From Guyparkeria halophila (GTDB lineage: Bacteria; Pseudomonadota; Gammaproteobacteria; Halothiobacillales; Halothiobacillaceae), in contig NZ_CP140153.1 in the NCBI RefSeq assembly GCF_034479635.1, forward strand, positions 1,433,501 to 1,497,500: a stretch of 64,000 nt of DNA, written 5' to 3'. The position numbers were made by a program, and so were the translations under genes. Positions 33,223 to 42,567 of this stretch are shown in pieces; position 1 is the stretch's first letter; each line of letters starts with the position of its first letter. The notes beneath the pieces are model-generated. The model saw nothing but the letters and a program-made list of their open reading frames with translations, was not told where the DNA came from and searched no databases.

Positions 33223-33846
33223 ATGACCGAATCGACTACACCGCGTCCGCTTACGCCCCGCCAGGCCGAGATCCTGGCGTTCATCCGCGACACCATCCAC
33301 GAGACCGGCATGCCGCCAACCCGGGCGGAGATAAACGCCGCCCTCGGTTTCCGTTCGCCCAATGCCGCGGAAAGCCATCTCAAGGCGCTGGCGAAAAAAG
33401 GGGTCATCGAATTGATGGGAGGGCGCTCAAGGGGCATTCGCCTGCCCGACGACTCCCACCGCGACGAGCTGGCCGTGATCGGCCGAATCGCGGCGGGCAG
33501 TCCGATCCTGGCGGCCGAACACGTCGAGTCCCAGGTGCCCGTCAACCCGGCCCTGTTTCGTCCTCGCGCTGACTACCTGCTGCGCGTGCGCGGGATGAGC
33601 ATGCGCGATGCGGGGATCATGGACGGCGACCTGCTCGCGGTGCATCGCACCGAGGAAGTCAGCAACGGCCAGATCGTGGTGGCCCGCCTGGCCGACGAGG
33701 TCACCGTCAAGCGCTACCGACGCCGCGGCGCGAAGGTCTGGTTGATTCCGGAGAACACCGAGATGACGCCGATCGAGGTCGATCTGCGACGCGAAGAATT
33801 GATCGTCGAGGGCCGCGTGGTCGGCGTGCTGCGAACATTCGACTGA
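33223..33846 (+). CDS. lexA: SOS repressor LexA
   Basis: 207 residues. N-terminal winged helix ([16 protein letters not shown]...[13 protein letters not shown]), then the self-cleaving peptidase domain. Cleavage site AAG-SP (Ala-Gly bond in IAAGSPI, near residue 91), nucleophile Ser in RGMSMRD and general-base Lys in VTVKRY. ATG start at 33223. Autoregulated through the box at 33170-33189. Followed by imuA 76 bases downstream. Confidence 0.97.
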   Translation: MTESTTPRPLTPRQAEILAFIRDTIHETGMPPTRAEINAALGFRSPNAAESHLKALAKKGVIELMGGRSRGIRLPDDSHRDELAVIGRIAAGSPILAAEHVESQVPVNPALFRPRADYLLRVRGMSMRDAGIMDGDLLAVHRTEEVSNGQIVVARLADEVTVKRYRRRGAKVWLIPENTEMTPIEVDLRREELIVEGRVVGVLRTFD

Positions 33847-33858
33847 TGACACGAGCCC

Positions 33859-33883
33859 GGCGTCTCGACCACATCGAGACGCC
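33859..33883 (+). promoter_or_regulatory. Hairpin between lexA and imuA
   Basis: Perfect 10-bp stem GGCGTCTCGA/TCGAGACGCC with a 5-base loop. No T run follows, so it is not a standard intrinsic terminator; it may attenuate imuA relative to lexA or protect the lexA 3' end. Confidence 0.55.
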
Positions 33884-33922
33884 ATGAGACACGACCACCC
33901 GCACTAGGAGGATCGGCACATC

Positions 33923-34744
33923 ATGGCAGCACACGCCATCGGGGGGAACGACGTCGCCGAGCTGTTGGCCCGTCACGACATCTGGCGTGGCCGACAGACC
34001 CGCCCGCCCGAGTCGAGCGCCGCGCCCTGCCCCAGCGGCTGGTCGGCACTCGACGAATTGCTGGGCGGTGGCTGGCCAAGCGAGGGGTTGGTGGAGCTTT
34101 ATGCCGGTCGAGCCGCCAGAGGGATCTGGCGGCGCCCCTGCGAGCGACTCGACACGACACCTCTGAAACCGCATCAGGACTGGTTCCAGTCGTCACTGGG
34201 CCATGGCACCACGACCCTGCTGATGCCCTGGCTGCATCGACAAACCCGCACGGGACGCGTGGCGCTGATCAACCCCCCAGCGCTTCCCTGTGCCGAGCGC
34301 TGGCAACGCGAGGGGGTGCGACTCGACAACCTGCTCGTCATCCAGCCGCACAACCTGCGTGAACTGGGTTGGGCGACCGAGGAAGTCCTCCAGTCCGGCG
34401 TCTATCCGCTGGTCGTCGCCTGGCTGCCCCCGCTGGGTTTCGCCCTGCGACGACGGCTCAAGCTGGCCGCCGAAACGGGCGGCGGATGCCTGGTCACTCC
34501 CTACCCGCTCGGCGCCGAGATGACAGCCGGAACTGCCATGAGCGCTCCCTCAAGTCCGGCTTGGGCGCAACTGGTCGTCCACCGACGGACTCAAGGCCTC
34601 AGCGTGCGGCGGCTCAAACCGTTTCACCCCCGCGAAGTGCACCTCGAACTGGATGCCGGGGGCATTGAATCGGCACCTCCCGACACTCCCGGTACAACAG
34701 GCGCCGCCCCCTTGAGACTGGTTAGGTTCCTTAGCGACCGGTAG
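33923..34744 (+). CDS. imuA: ImuA, RecA-like mutasome protein
   Basis: 273 residues. RecA-fold partner of ImuB in damage-induced mutagenesis. Visible: SGWSALDELLGGGWPSEGLVELY, the RecA-like entry strand, then a divergent segment (GRAARGIW) where RecA has Walker A, so ATP binding by the standard motif is doubtful. An insertion of about 30 residues precedes the next core strand (TTTLLMPWL). Conserved ImuA-like features continue with GRVALINPPALPCAERW and the late LRLVRFLSDR end. ATG preceded by AGGAGG. The 3' end overlaps the convergent protease gene by 14 bases. Confidence 0.85.
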   Translation: MAAHAIGGNDVAELLARHDIWRGRQTRPPESSAAPCPSGWSALDELLGGGWPSEGLVELYAGRAARGIWRRPCERLDTTPLKPHQDWFQSSLGHGTTTLLMPWLHRQTRTGRVALINPPALPCAERWQREGVRLDNLLVIQPHNLRELGWATEEVLQSGVYPLVVAWLPPLGFALRRRLKLAAETGGGCLVTPYPLGAEMTAGTAMSAPSSPAWAQLVVHRRTQGLSVRRLKPFHPREVHLELDAGGIESAPPDTPGTTGAAPLRLVRFLSDR

Positions 34745-35513
34745 CCCGCCGATACTCGGGCATCACCCGCGGGATGGCGCGCTCGAGCGCCTGGATGCGA
34801 CTGCCGCTGTCCGGGTGGGTGCTGAGCCACTCCGGGCCGCCACCGCCGCCATTCGCCTGCATCTTGCGCCACAGGCTGACGGCCGCACGCGGGTCGTAAC
34901 CGGCCCTCGCGGCCAGCAACAGTCCGACCTCGTCGGCCTCGAGTTCCATTCGCCGACTGAACGGCAGGTCGATGGCCACGGTGGCGACCTGTTGTGCCAT
35001 CGCCGCCGTCTGACTATCCAGACCGCCCAGGGCCGAGGCCACCGACAACCCCATCTGCTGAGTCATCGCCATCGACATCTTCTCGCGCGTGTGACCCGAC
35101 AACGCGTGGGCCACCTCATGGGCGATCACCTGCGCCAACTCGTCATCGGTGGGCCGGAGCTTGTTGAGCATGCCGGTATTGATGCCCACCTTGCCGCCCG
35201 CCATCGCGAAGGCGTTGATGCTGTCATCGCGGAACACGCGGCTTTCCCATCGCCAATCCGATGCCTGCGGATAGACACGCACCGCCTGCGGCACGATGCG
35301 CTGCGTGATGCGTTGTACCCGCTGGCTGGCCGGGTCGGACGCCGGCAACGTCGACTTCTCGCGCGCCATCTGGGTATAGGCCTGGTAGGCCATCTGATTG
35401 GCCTGGCCTTCGGGCATGATCATCAGCTGGCTGCGCCCCGTGACCGGATGCGTCGCGCAACCGGCCACCACGAGCGACAGGCCCAGCACTGAAACGACAA
35501 ACGGCAAACGCAT
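34731..35513 (-). CDS. M48-family lipoprotein metalloprotease (LoiP/YggG-like)
   Basis: 260 residues from the ATG at 35513. Lipoprotein signal with lipobox VVAGC (Cys19). The zinc-binding HEVAH is at 132-136, with the third ligand in ELEADEVG; the C-terminal WLSTHPDSGSRI is typical of M48C. Periplasmic quality-control protease, probably anchored to the outer membrane since Ala and Thr, not Asp, follow the lipid Cys. The frame upstream of 35513 runs through the HDOD terminator and is not coding. Confidence 0.92.
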   Translation of the reverse strand: MRLPFVVSVLGLSLVVAGCATHPVTGRSQLMIMPEGQANQMAYQAYTQMAREKSTLPASDPASQRVQRITQRIVPQAVRVYPQASDWRWESRVFRDDSINAFAMAGGKVGINTGMLNKLRPTDDELAQVIAHEVAHALSGHTREKMSMAMTQQMGLSVASALGGLDSQTAAMAQQVATVAIDLPFSRRMELEADEVGLLLAARAGYDPRAAVSLWRKMQANGGGGGPEWLSTHPDSGSRIQALERAIPRVMPEYRRATGR

Positions 35514-35551
35514 CACAACTACCCTCTTCAAACCGGCTGACCTGTAAAGAA

Positions 35552-35579
35552 AACCCCGGTCTTCAAGAAGACCGGGGTT
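35552..35579 (-). terminator. Intrinsic terminator after the HDOD gene
   Basis: Perfect 13-bp inverted repeat AACCCCGGTCTTC/GAAGACCGGGGTT, followed on the minus strand by TTTTCTTT. It lies between the HDOD gene and the lipoprotein protease gene. Confidence 0.88.
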
Positions 35580-35605
35580 GGCGATATGGGTTCCCATTTC
35601 GCATG

Positions 35606-36415
35606 TCATCCACCTAAGGCGCGAATCGCCTCGTCGAGCTCGTCATCGATCATGCTGGACTCGAGGTCCACGCCCAGCTTTTTGGCGGCCATGATCGGCC
35701 GATCGTCGGGCGTACGACTGATGCCACGCGCCTGGGCAATCGCACAGATCACCACATCGCTGTAGTTCGGATCACCGTCGTGCTGATAGCCCAGATCCCC
35801 ACAGTGCTCGATCACCTCGGCGAACATGTCGGGGAAATCCCAGGCCTTGACGATATTCCCCCCCAGCCGCGACTGCAGGCTCTCGACCAGCTCGTTGAGC
35901 ACGGCCGGCGCATCCTGCAGCTTGGGGATGTCTTCGGCCACCACGATTACCGGGATGCCACCAACGCTGTGCAACAGGCCGGCGAGCAGCGCCTGGTCGG
36001 CATCCAGTTTGGTATGCCGACGGGCAATGTGATTCGCCAGTGCCGCGACCTGCGTGGAAAAGGCCCAATGGTCACGCATGATCCGCTTGATCATGGCCGT
36101 CTTGGCAGTGAACAACTGCTTGGCCGACAGCGAGACAATCAGCTGGCTGACCGTGCGCATCCCCAACCGCGAGACGATCTGGTTGAGGTTGTCGATGTGC
36201 TGCGCCCCGCGATAAAGGGGGCTGTTTGCCACCTGGATCAATCGAGCGGCGATCGCCGGGTCCTGCGAGATCACCTCGACCAGATCGCTCGCCGAGCTGT
36301 TCGGGTCATCGATGATCCGGCGGGCCCGCAAGGCCACATCGGGCAGCACGGGCAACGAGATCCCCTTGTCGCGAATCTTGTTGATGATCGCCTGTTCAAG
36401 TGCCGGATTGGCCAC
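35606..36415 (-). CDS. HDOD-domain signalling protein
   Basis: 269 residues from GTG at 36415, chosen because CAGGGAG lies upstream and because the in-frame ATG at 36466 sits beyond the ettA terminator. The HDOD fold (non-catalytic HD relative) spans residues 15-210: LPVLPDVALRARRIIDDPNSS, then ISQDPAIAARLIQVANSPLY, then LLAGLLHSVGG. There is no attached GGDEF, EAL or receiver domain. Members act in regulatory networks such as motility or c-di-GMP signalling; the role here is unknown. Confidence 0.88.
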   Translation of the reverse strand: MANPALEQAIINKIRDKGISLPVLPDVALRARRIIDDPNSSASDLVEVISQDPAIAARLIQVANSPLYRGAQHIDNLNQIVSRLGMRTVSQLIVSLSAKQLFTAKTAMIKRIMRDHWAFSTQVAALANHIARRHTKLDADQALLAGLLHSVGGIPVIVVAEDIPKLQDAPAVLNELVESLQSRLGGNIVKAWDFPDMFAEVIEHCGDLGYQHDGDPNYSDVVICAIAQARGISRTPDDRPIMAAKKLGVDLESSMIDDELDEAIRALGG

Positions 36416-36430
36416 GTTCTCTACTCCCTG

Positions 36431-36464
36431 AAAAACGCCGTGCGCCCCCTCGAGGGCGCCCGGC
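36431..36464 (-). terminator. Intrinsic terminator after ettA
   Basis: On the minus strand, GCCGGGCGCCC pairs with GGGGCGCACGGC around a short loop, with one mismatch, and GTTTTT follows. It marks the end of the ettA transcript, eight bases after its stop. Confidence 0.75.
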
Positions 36465-36472
36465 AATCAAAG

Positions 36473-38140
<1,668 letters not shown>

Positions 38141-38231
38141 AGATTCCGAGACGTTGTGTTGTTGCAAACGAAATGAAGCGGCACTATCCCGCAAGATAGC
38201 GACCGCGTTTGATCACAAGGATACCAGCACT

Positions 38232-40109
38232 GTGCCGCGACTTGATGCCCCCTGCCCGACAACCCGTCACGCCTGGCCTCACCGGTGGGTTCCGATAGCG
38301 GTTAGGGAAACCCGGGGCTTGCGCCGACTGGTCGGCTTCTGGGCCGTGCTCGTGTTTGCCGCGACCGTTCTGGGCGCTCCTGCCCACGCCGCCTCCGAGC
38401 CCGAACTGCACGTGCTGATCGATGTATCCGGCTCGATGAAAAAGACCGATCCCGAGAACCTGCGCGAACCGGCCCTGCGGCTGCTCGGGGACCTGGTGCC
38501 CGAGGAAAGCCGCGTCCGACTCGATCTATTCGGCAATCGCATCAGCGAGGTCCTGCCCGCCTCGCTTGCCACCCCGGAAACCAAAAAGGCGATGCGTGCC
38601 GCCGCCGCGCAAATCCGCTCAAACGAGCCCTTCACCGATATCCCGGCGGCGCTCGAGGCCGCCAACCGCGACTGGGCCGAGAACACCGAACGCAACATCA
38701 TCCTGCTCTCCGATGGCAAGGTGGATATCTCTCCGGACGAGGCCGTCAACCAACGAGCGACAACCCGCCTGCGCGATACCGTCATCCCCGCACTGGTCGG
38801 TGCCGAGGTCCAGGTGCATACCGTGGCCCTCTCGGCTGCCGCCGACGAGTCGATTCTCACGGAAATCGCCGAGCGGACCGGCGGCCTCGCGCTCAGTGCG
38901 CGCAGTAATGAGGACTTGCAGCGCGTATTCCTCGCCCTGTTCGAAGCGACCGCCCCGCGTACGGGGGTGCCTCTGGTGGAGAACCGTTTTCGCGTCGACG
39001 ACACCATCAGCGAGCTGACGCTGGTGGTCTTCCGGGAAACCGATGCCGAGCCCACCCGCATACAGATCCCGGACGGCGGGGAAATCGACGTCGAGACCGC
39101 CAGCGCGCTGGCCGACTGGCGCTGGGATGACAGCGCCGGTCGGGACCTGATCACGATCAGCAATCCACCGTCCGGCAGCTGGCGCATTCTTGCCGCCGAG
39201 GATCCGGACAACCGCGCCCTGGTGATCACCGACCTCAAGCTTGCCATGCCGGGCCTGCCCAGCCGTGTATTCCCCGGCGAGGCGATCGAGGGTGGGCTGC
39301 TACTGACCAACCGTGGCGAACCGATCGTCGAACCACGTCTGACAAAGGACCTTCAGGCACAGGTCGACGTCAACGACCCACAAGAAACGGTAATCGAGTC
39401 GATCGAGCTCAACGATATCGGCGCCGATCCTGACGTACTCGGCGGCGATAGCCGCTACGATTTCCGCCTGCGGCTCGACGGCGAATCGGGGATCTACACG
39501 CTCGAAGGCCGGGCAAGCGGTCCGACCTTCGAGCGAGTGATCCGCAAGAAGATCGCGCTGGCTCGCAACCTCCCCTTCGCCGCCCGTGTGGTCCGTCCTC
39601 ACCTGGCGGCCCGCGGAGGCAATGGCGGTGGCAACGCCGACGGTAACGTCGACACGCGTGGACCAGCCGCCAGGCTGATCATCGAACAGGACGTGGCCCT
39701 GCTCGATCCGAGCGCCTCGCGACTCGTTGCGCAAGTCAATTGCGAAACCGGGCAGCCCACCCGGATCGAGGCATCGTTGTTGGAGGCCACCAACCGGATC
39801 GAACTGCCCCACCGCGATGGCAACGACTGCCGGGTAACCGGAACCATCCGTGGTGAGACCGACGATGGCCGCGAGGTGAGCTTGCCACTCGATCAACCCA
39901 TCCCGGCACCGTCGATCGATACGCCAGCCGATGAACCCACCGCGGACGACGAGCCGAGCGAGTCCACGGCCACCGATCGGGAAGGCAACCCGCTTATCGC
40001 GGTGCTGATCGGCCTCGGCGGACTGACGCTCCTTGGTCTGCTGGGCTGGGCCTGGCGACTGGTTACCCGGCGACAGCGTCGCCAACTGATTGAGGCTGCG
40101 CGGAACTGA
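38232..40109 (+). CDS. Membrane-anchored von Willebrand A domain protein
   Basis: 625 residues from GTG at 38232 (AAGGA ten bases upstream); a later TTG would give a shorter signal peptide, so the start is uncertain. A hydrophobic signal segment ends in APAHA. The vWA domain follows with a complete MIDAS: DVSGS (64-68), Thr135 in PFTDI and Asp161 in LLSDGK. Then beta-rich regions of unknown fold, an Asp/Glu/Pro-rich stretch, and one membrane helix near 586-607 with a short basic cytoplasmic tail. So the domain faces the periplasm. Probably co-transcribed with the next gene, 47 bases on. Function unknown. Confidence 0.82.
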   Translation: MPRLDAPCPTTRHAWPHRWVPIAVRETRGLRRLVGFWAVLVFAATVLGAPAHAASEPELHVLIDVSGSMKKTDPENLREPALRLLGDLVPEESRVRLDLFGNRISEVLPASLATPETKKAMRAAAAQIRSNEPFTDIPAALEAANRDWAENTERNIILLSDGKVDISPDEAVNQRATTRLRDTVIPALVGAEVQVHTVALSAAADESILTEIAERTGGLALSARSNEDLQRVFLALFEATAPRTGVPLVENRFRVDDTISELTLVVFRETDAEPTRIQIPDGGEIDVETASALADWRWDDSAGRDLITISNPPSGSWRILAAEDPDNRALVITDLKLAMPGLPSRVFPGEAIEGGLLLTNRGEPIVEPRLTKDLQAQVDVNDPQETVIESIELNDIGADPDVLGGDSRYDFRLRLDGESGIYTLEGRASGPTFERVIRKKIALARNLPFAARVVRPHLAARGGNGGGNADGNVDTRGPAARLIIEQDVALLDPSASRLVAQVNCETGQPTRIEASLLEATNRIELPHRDGNDCRVTGTIRGETDDGREVSLPLDQPIPAPSIDTPADEPTADDEPSESTATDREGNPLIAVLIGLGGLTLLGLLGWAWRLVTRRQRRQLIEAARN

Positions 40110-40156
40110 ACCCGCCGACCATCACGCACAATCGACACATCACGGAACACGGACAC

Positions 40157-41704
40157 ATGCTCGATTACTTCCTGAGCTCAGACTGGGCCATTATCGCCAC
40201 CGAATTACTGGCGGGATTCATCGTGATCTCACTGGTGCTCGCCATCCTGGTGTGGCGGGGACAGCGACGGCATACCGGGGCCGCCGAACGCCTGCTGGAC
40301 GATCGCGACCCGATCATGCGCGCCTCCGAAGAAATGCTCGAACGCCAGATTCATCGCACCTGGCCCGAACTCACGGTCGGTGACGAGCAGCGCGAGAGCT
40401 ATGCCGAACGCAGCCTCGATGCAATCGAGGCCATGGTCGAACCCTGGCTTGAGCCCAAGCGATACGAACTGGCGGCGGTCGCGCGGCGATTCCTGCAAGT
40501 GCGCCAGGCCGACCTGGACCAGCTGTTGACCCTCGCCCGCGCCCACGCCGAACAAAGTGCCGGCGACGACCCTCGCCTGGGTGAACTCGAACACGACGTC
40601 AAGGAACTGCGCGAACAACGTGACCGACAGGCCAAGCACCTCGCCGAAAGCCTGGAAACCGTCAACGTCATGGTTCGTGAATACGGCCGCAAGTTCGATT
40701 ACAACGACGAACCGCATGTCGCTACCGTGCTCAAGGCCATCGTCATGATCCAGGAAATGGATGCGGGAGCCGACTGTGAGACCGCCAAACATCGTGCCGA
40801 CGAGGTATTCAGCGAGGATCTGGTCGCCAGCGCCTCGCCGCCGGTAGACGAGAGCGACGCCTCTGTCCCTACGGGGGAGGACAGCACGGACGCCGCGACC
40901 GACCAACCGGCCGACCAACCGGCCGAAGAAACCGAGTCGGACACTGACACCCCCGCCCTCTCCGCCGAAGACGAGATGGCCGCCGCCATGGCAGCCGAAG
41001 GCGTGTCGAACGAGAAGACCGACGCCATGCAGGCCGCGGCACAGCAGCTCGAGGAGCAAGCCACCACCGTCGCTGCTTCCCAGGAAGAGGCCACCCGGCC
41101 GGACTCGGCAGACCACAGCGAAGCCGACGGTCGGCCCGCACAACCGACCAGCGACGAGACGGATGCCGAAACCGAAGAGCGGGCCGTTGACGCCACGGTC
41201 GAGCAGCAGGATGCCTCGCCGGATACCGGCGATATCGACCAACTGATCGAATCGGCCGCCCAGGCCCAACCCGAGACGATCAACACCCCGAACGCCGACG
41301 TGACCGCTCAGGCCGACAAGACCGCTCAGACCGACGAGACGGAAACGACCGGGGGCGCCGAGGAAAGTGTCACGCCGTCGGGTGGAGACGAACTCAAGCA
41401 GGAGCAGGCGCCCCCTTCGGCTCCCGATAGCGCAGACGAGGAGGTCGCCAGCGCCCAGCCCGCTGAGCCCGAGAGGCAGGACGAATCCGAATCAGCCGAG
41501 CCGACCGAAGCCCGGCAAGAGCAAAGCCGCGAGGAGGAGCAGGAAGAAGGTGAGAACGGCGTGATCGATCTCGATGACGTCGAAATCCCCAAGGAAGATG
41601 AAAAGGACAAGGAAGACGGCAAGGATGAGGAATTCGATCTCGACGACATCGATGCCCTCCTTGATGCCGAGATTGCCCGCAAACACGGCCAGGGCAGCGA
41701 GTAA
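40157..41704 (+). CDS. Acidic membrane-linked protein of unknown function
   Basis: Not recognised. 515 residues. One N-terminal membrane helix (about 9-33) followed by a basic WRGQRRH stretch predicts a cytoplasmic body. A helical, partly coiled-coil part spans about 40-200 (ERQIHRTWPEL, LEHDVKELREQRDRQAKHLAE); residues 215-485 are low-complexity and rich in Glu, Asp, Ala, Thr and Gln. The C-terminus ends in an ordered-looking peptide LDDIDALLDAEIA (495-507), similar to the CheY-binding peptide of FliM; a weaker copy, DIDQLI, is at 359-364. It pairs with the vWA gene. Confidence 0.75.
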   Translation: MLDYFLSSDWAIIATELLAGFIVISLVLAILVWRGQRRHTGAAERLLDDRDPIMRASEEMLERQIHRTWPELTVGDEQRESYAERSLDAIEAMVEPWLEPKRYELAAVARRFLQVRQADLDQLLTLARAHAEQSAGDDPRLGELEHDVKELREQRDRQAKHLAESLETVNVMVREYGRKFDYNDEPHVATVLKAIVMIQEMDAGADCETAKHRADEVFSEDLVASASPPVDESDASVPTGEDSTDAATDQPADQPAEETESDTDTPALSAEDEMAAAMAAEGVSNEKTDAMQAAAQQLEEQATTVAASQEEATRPDSADHSEADGRPAQPTSDETDAETEERAVDATVEQQDASPDTGDIDQLIESAAQAQPETINTPNADVTAQADKTAQTDETETTGGAEESVTPSGGDELKQEQAPPSAPDSADEEVASAQPAEPERQDESESAEPTEARQEQSREEEQEEGENGVIDLDDVEIPKEDEKDKEDGKDEEFDLDDIDALLDAEIARKHGQGSE

Positions 41705-41708
41705 TCAC

Positions 41709-41734
41709 GAAAAAACCCCGGAGAGTATCCGGGG
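41709..41734 (-). terminator. Intrinsic terminator after the peroxiredoxin gene
   Basis: Seven-bp stem CCCCGGA/TCCGGGG, 5-base loop, followed on the minus strand by TTTTTT. It lies between the convergent acidic-protein and peroxiredoxin genes; rightward it has no T run. Confidence 0.8.
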
Positions 41735-41764
41735 TCGTCGCAATCGGGTCTTGGCGGTGCCTTC

Positions 41765-42427
41765 TTAGAGGGACTTCTCGCAGAAGTACCAGTCCTTGCA
41801 CTCGTAGCCTTCGCTCAGGCGCTTTTCCGCCTCCTCGGTGGTGTTCGGCGGCGGCACGATCACCTTGTCACCCGGCTTCCACCCCTCGGGCGTCGCCACA
41901 CCGTGCTCGGTCGACGTCTGCAGGGAATCGACCAGGCGGAGGATCTCGTCGATCGAACGACCATTGGTCTTCGGGTAATAGAGCATTGCCCGCAGGTTGC
42001 CGTTGGGATCGATGATGAAGGTCGCCCGGACCGCCGACGTATCGGATACCCCCGGGTGCACCATGCCGTAGGCATTGGATACCTTCATCGAAATATCCTC
42101 GATGATCGGGAACGGAATCGTCTGGCCGAACTTGTCCTTGATGTTCTGAACCCAGGCCAGGTGCGAGTGGATGCTGTCGATCGACAGGCCCAGCAGGTCG
42201 CAGTTGCGCTCCTGGAAGGCGTCGAAGGCACGGGCGAACGCCGTGAACTCGGTGGTGCAGACCGGGGTGAAATCCGCCGGATGCGAGAACAGCACCAGCC
42301 AGCGGCCTTCGTAATCCGACAGTTGCTTGATCCCGTGGGTGGTATTCGCCTTGAAATCGGGCGCCCGCTCATTGAGACGCGGCATGGCGAGTGTCGGTTG
42401 TTGCTCTTGGTTCTGTGCATCAGTCAT
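41765..42427 (-). CDS. Peroxiredoxin, Prx6/1-Cys-like family
   Basis: 220 residues from the ATG at 42427, preceded by GGAGGAATCTGCC. Peroxidatic Cys in the motif FTPVCTTEF, after the HPADF loop. The C-terminal arm carries two more cysteines (ECKDWYFCEKSL), as in the long Prx6-type enzymes of archaea and some bacteria, so a resolving disulfide is possible. It reduces H2O2 or organic peroxides; the reductant is unknown. A palindrome with OxyR half-site spacing lies about 120 bases upstream. Confidence 0.95.
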   Translation of the reverse strand: MTDAQNQEQQPTLAMPRLNERAPDFKANTTHGIKQLSDYEGRWLVLFSHPADFTPVCTTEFTAFARAFDAFQERNCDLLGLSIDSIHSHLAWVQNIKDKFGQTIPFPIIEDISMKVSNAYGMVHPGVSDTSAVRATFIIDPNGNLRAMLYYPKTNGRSIDEILRLVDSLQTSTEHGVATPEGWKPGDKVIVPPPNTTEEAEKRLSEGYECKDWYFCEKSL

Positions 42428-42545
42428 GGCAGATTCCTCCATCTTTAAAGACTGTTGGGGATGCACCGGCCGGGCTCACCCGACCGACATGAGCAACTTT
42501 AGTTATGCTGCATTACTTTTACTAATGATTAATGGCGCAATGTTT

Positions 42546-42562
42546 GATAGAAGAAAACTATC
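42546..42562. promoter_or_regulatory. OxyR-like palindrome upstream of the peroxiredoxin gene
   Basis: GATAG-N7-CTATC, matching the ATAG-N7-CTAT spacing of an OxyR half operator, in an AT-rich patch (42491-42570) that contrasts with the GC-rich surroundings. Only one palindrome is present rather than the two expected for a full OxyR tetramer site. It lies just before the murB stop, 119 bases from the peroxiredoxin ATG. Confidence 0.45.
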
Positions 42563-42567
42563 ACTCC

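Noticed and set aside
36416-36466. Upstream ATG start for the HDOD protein
   Set aside because: This part lies across the ettA terminator; the GTG at 36415 has a ribosome site and gives a normal N-terminus.
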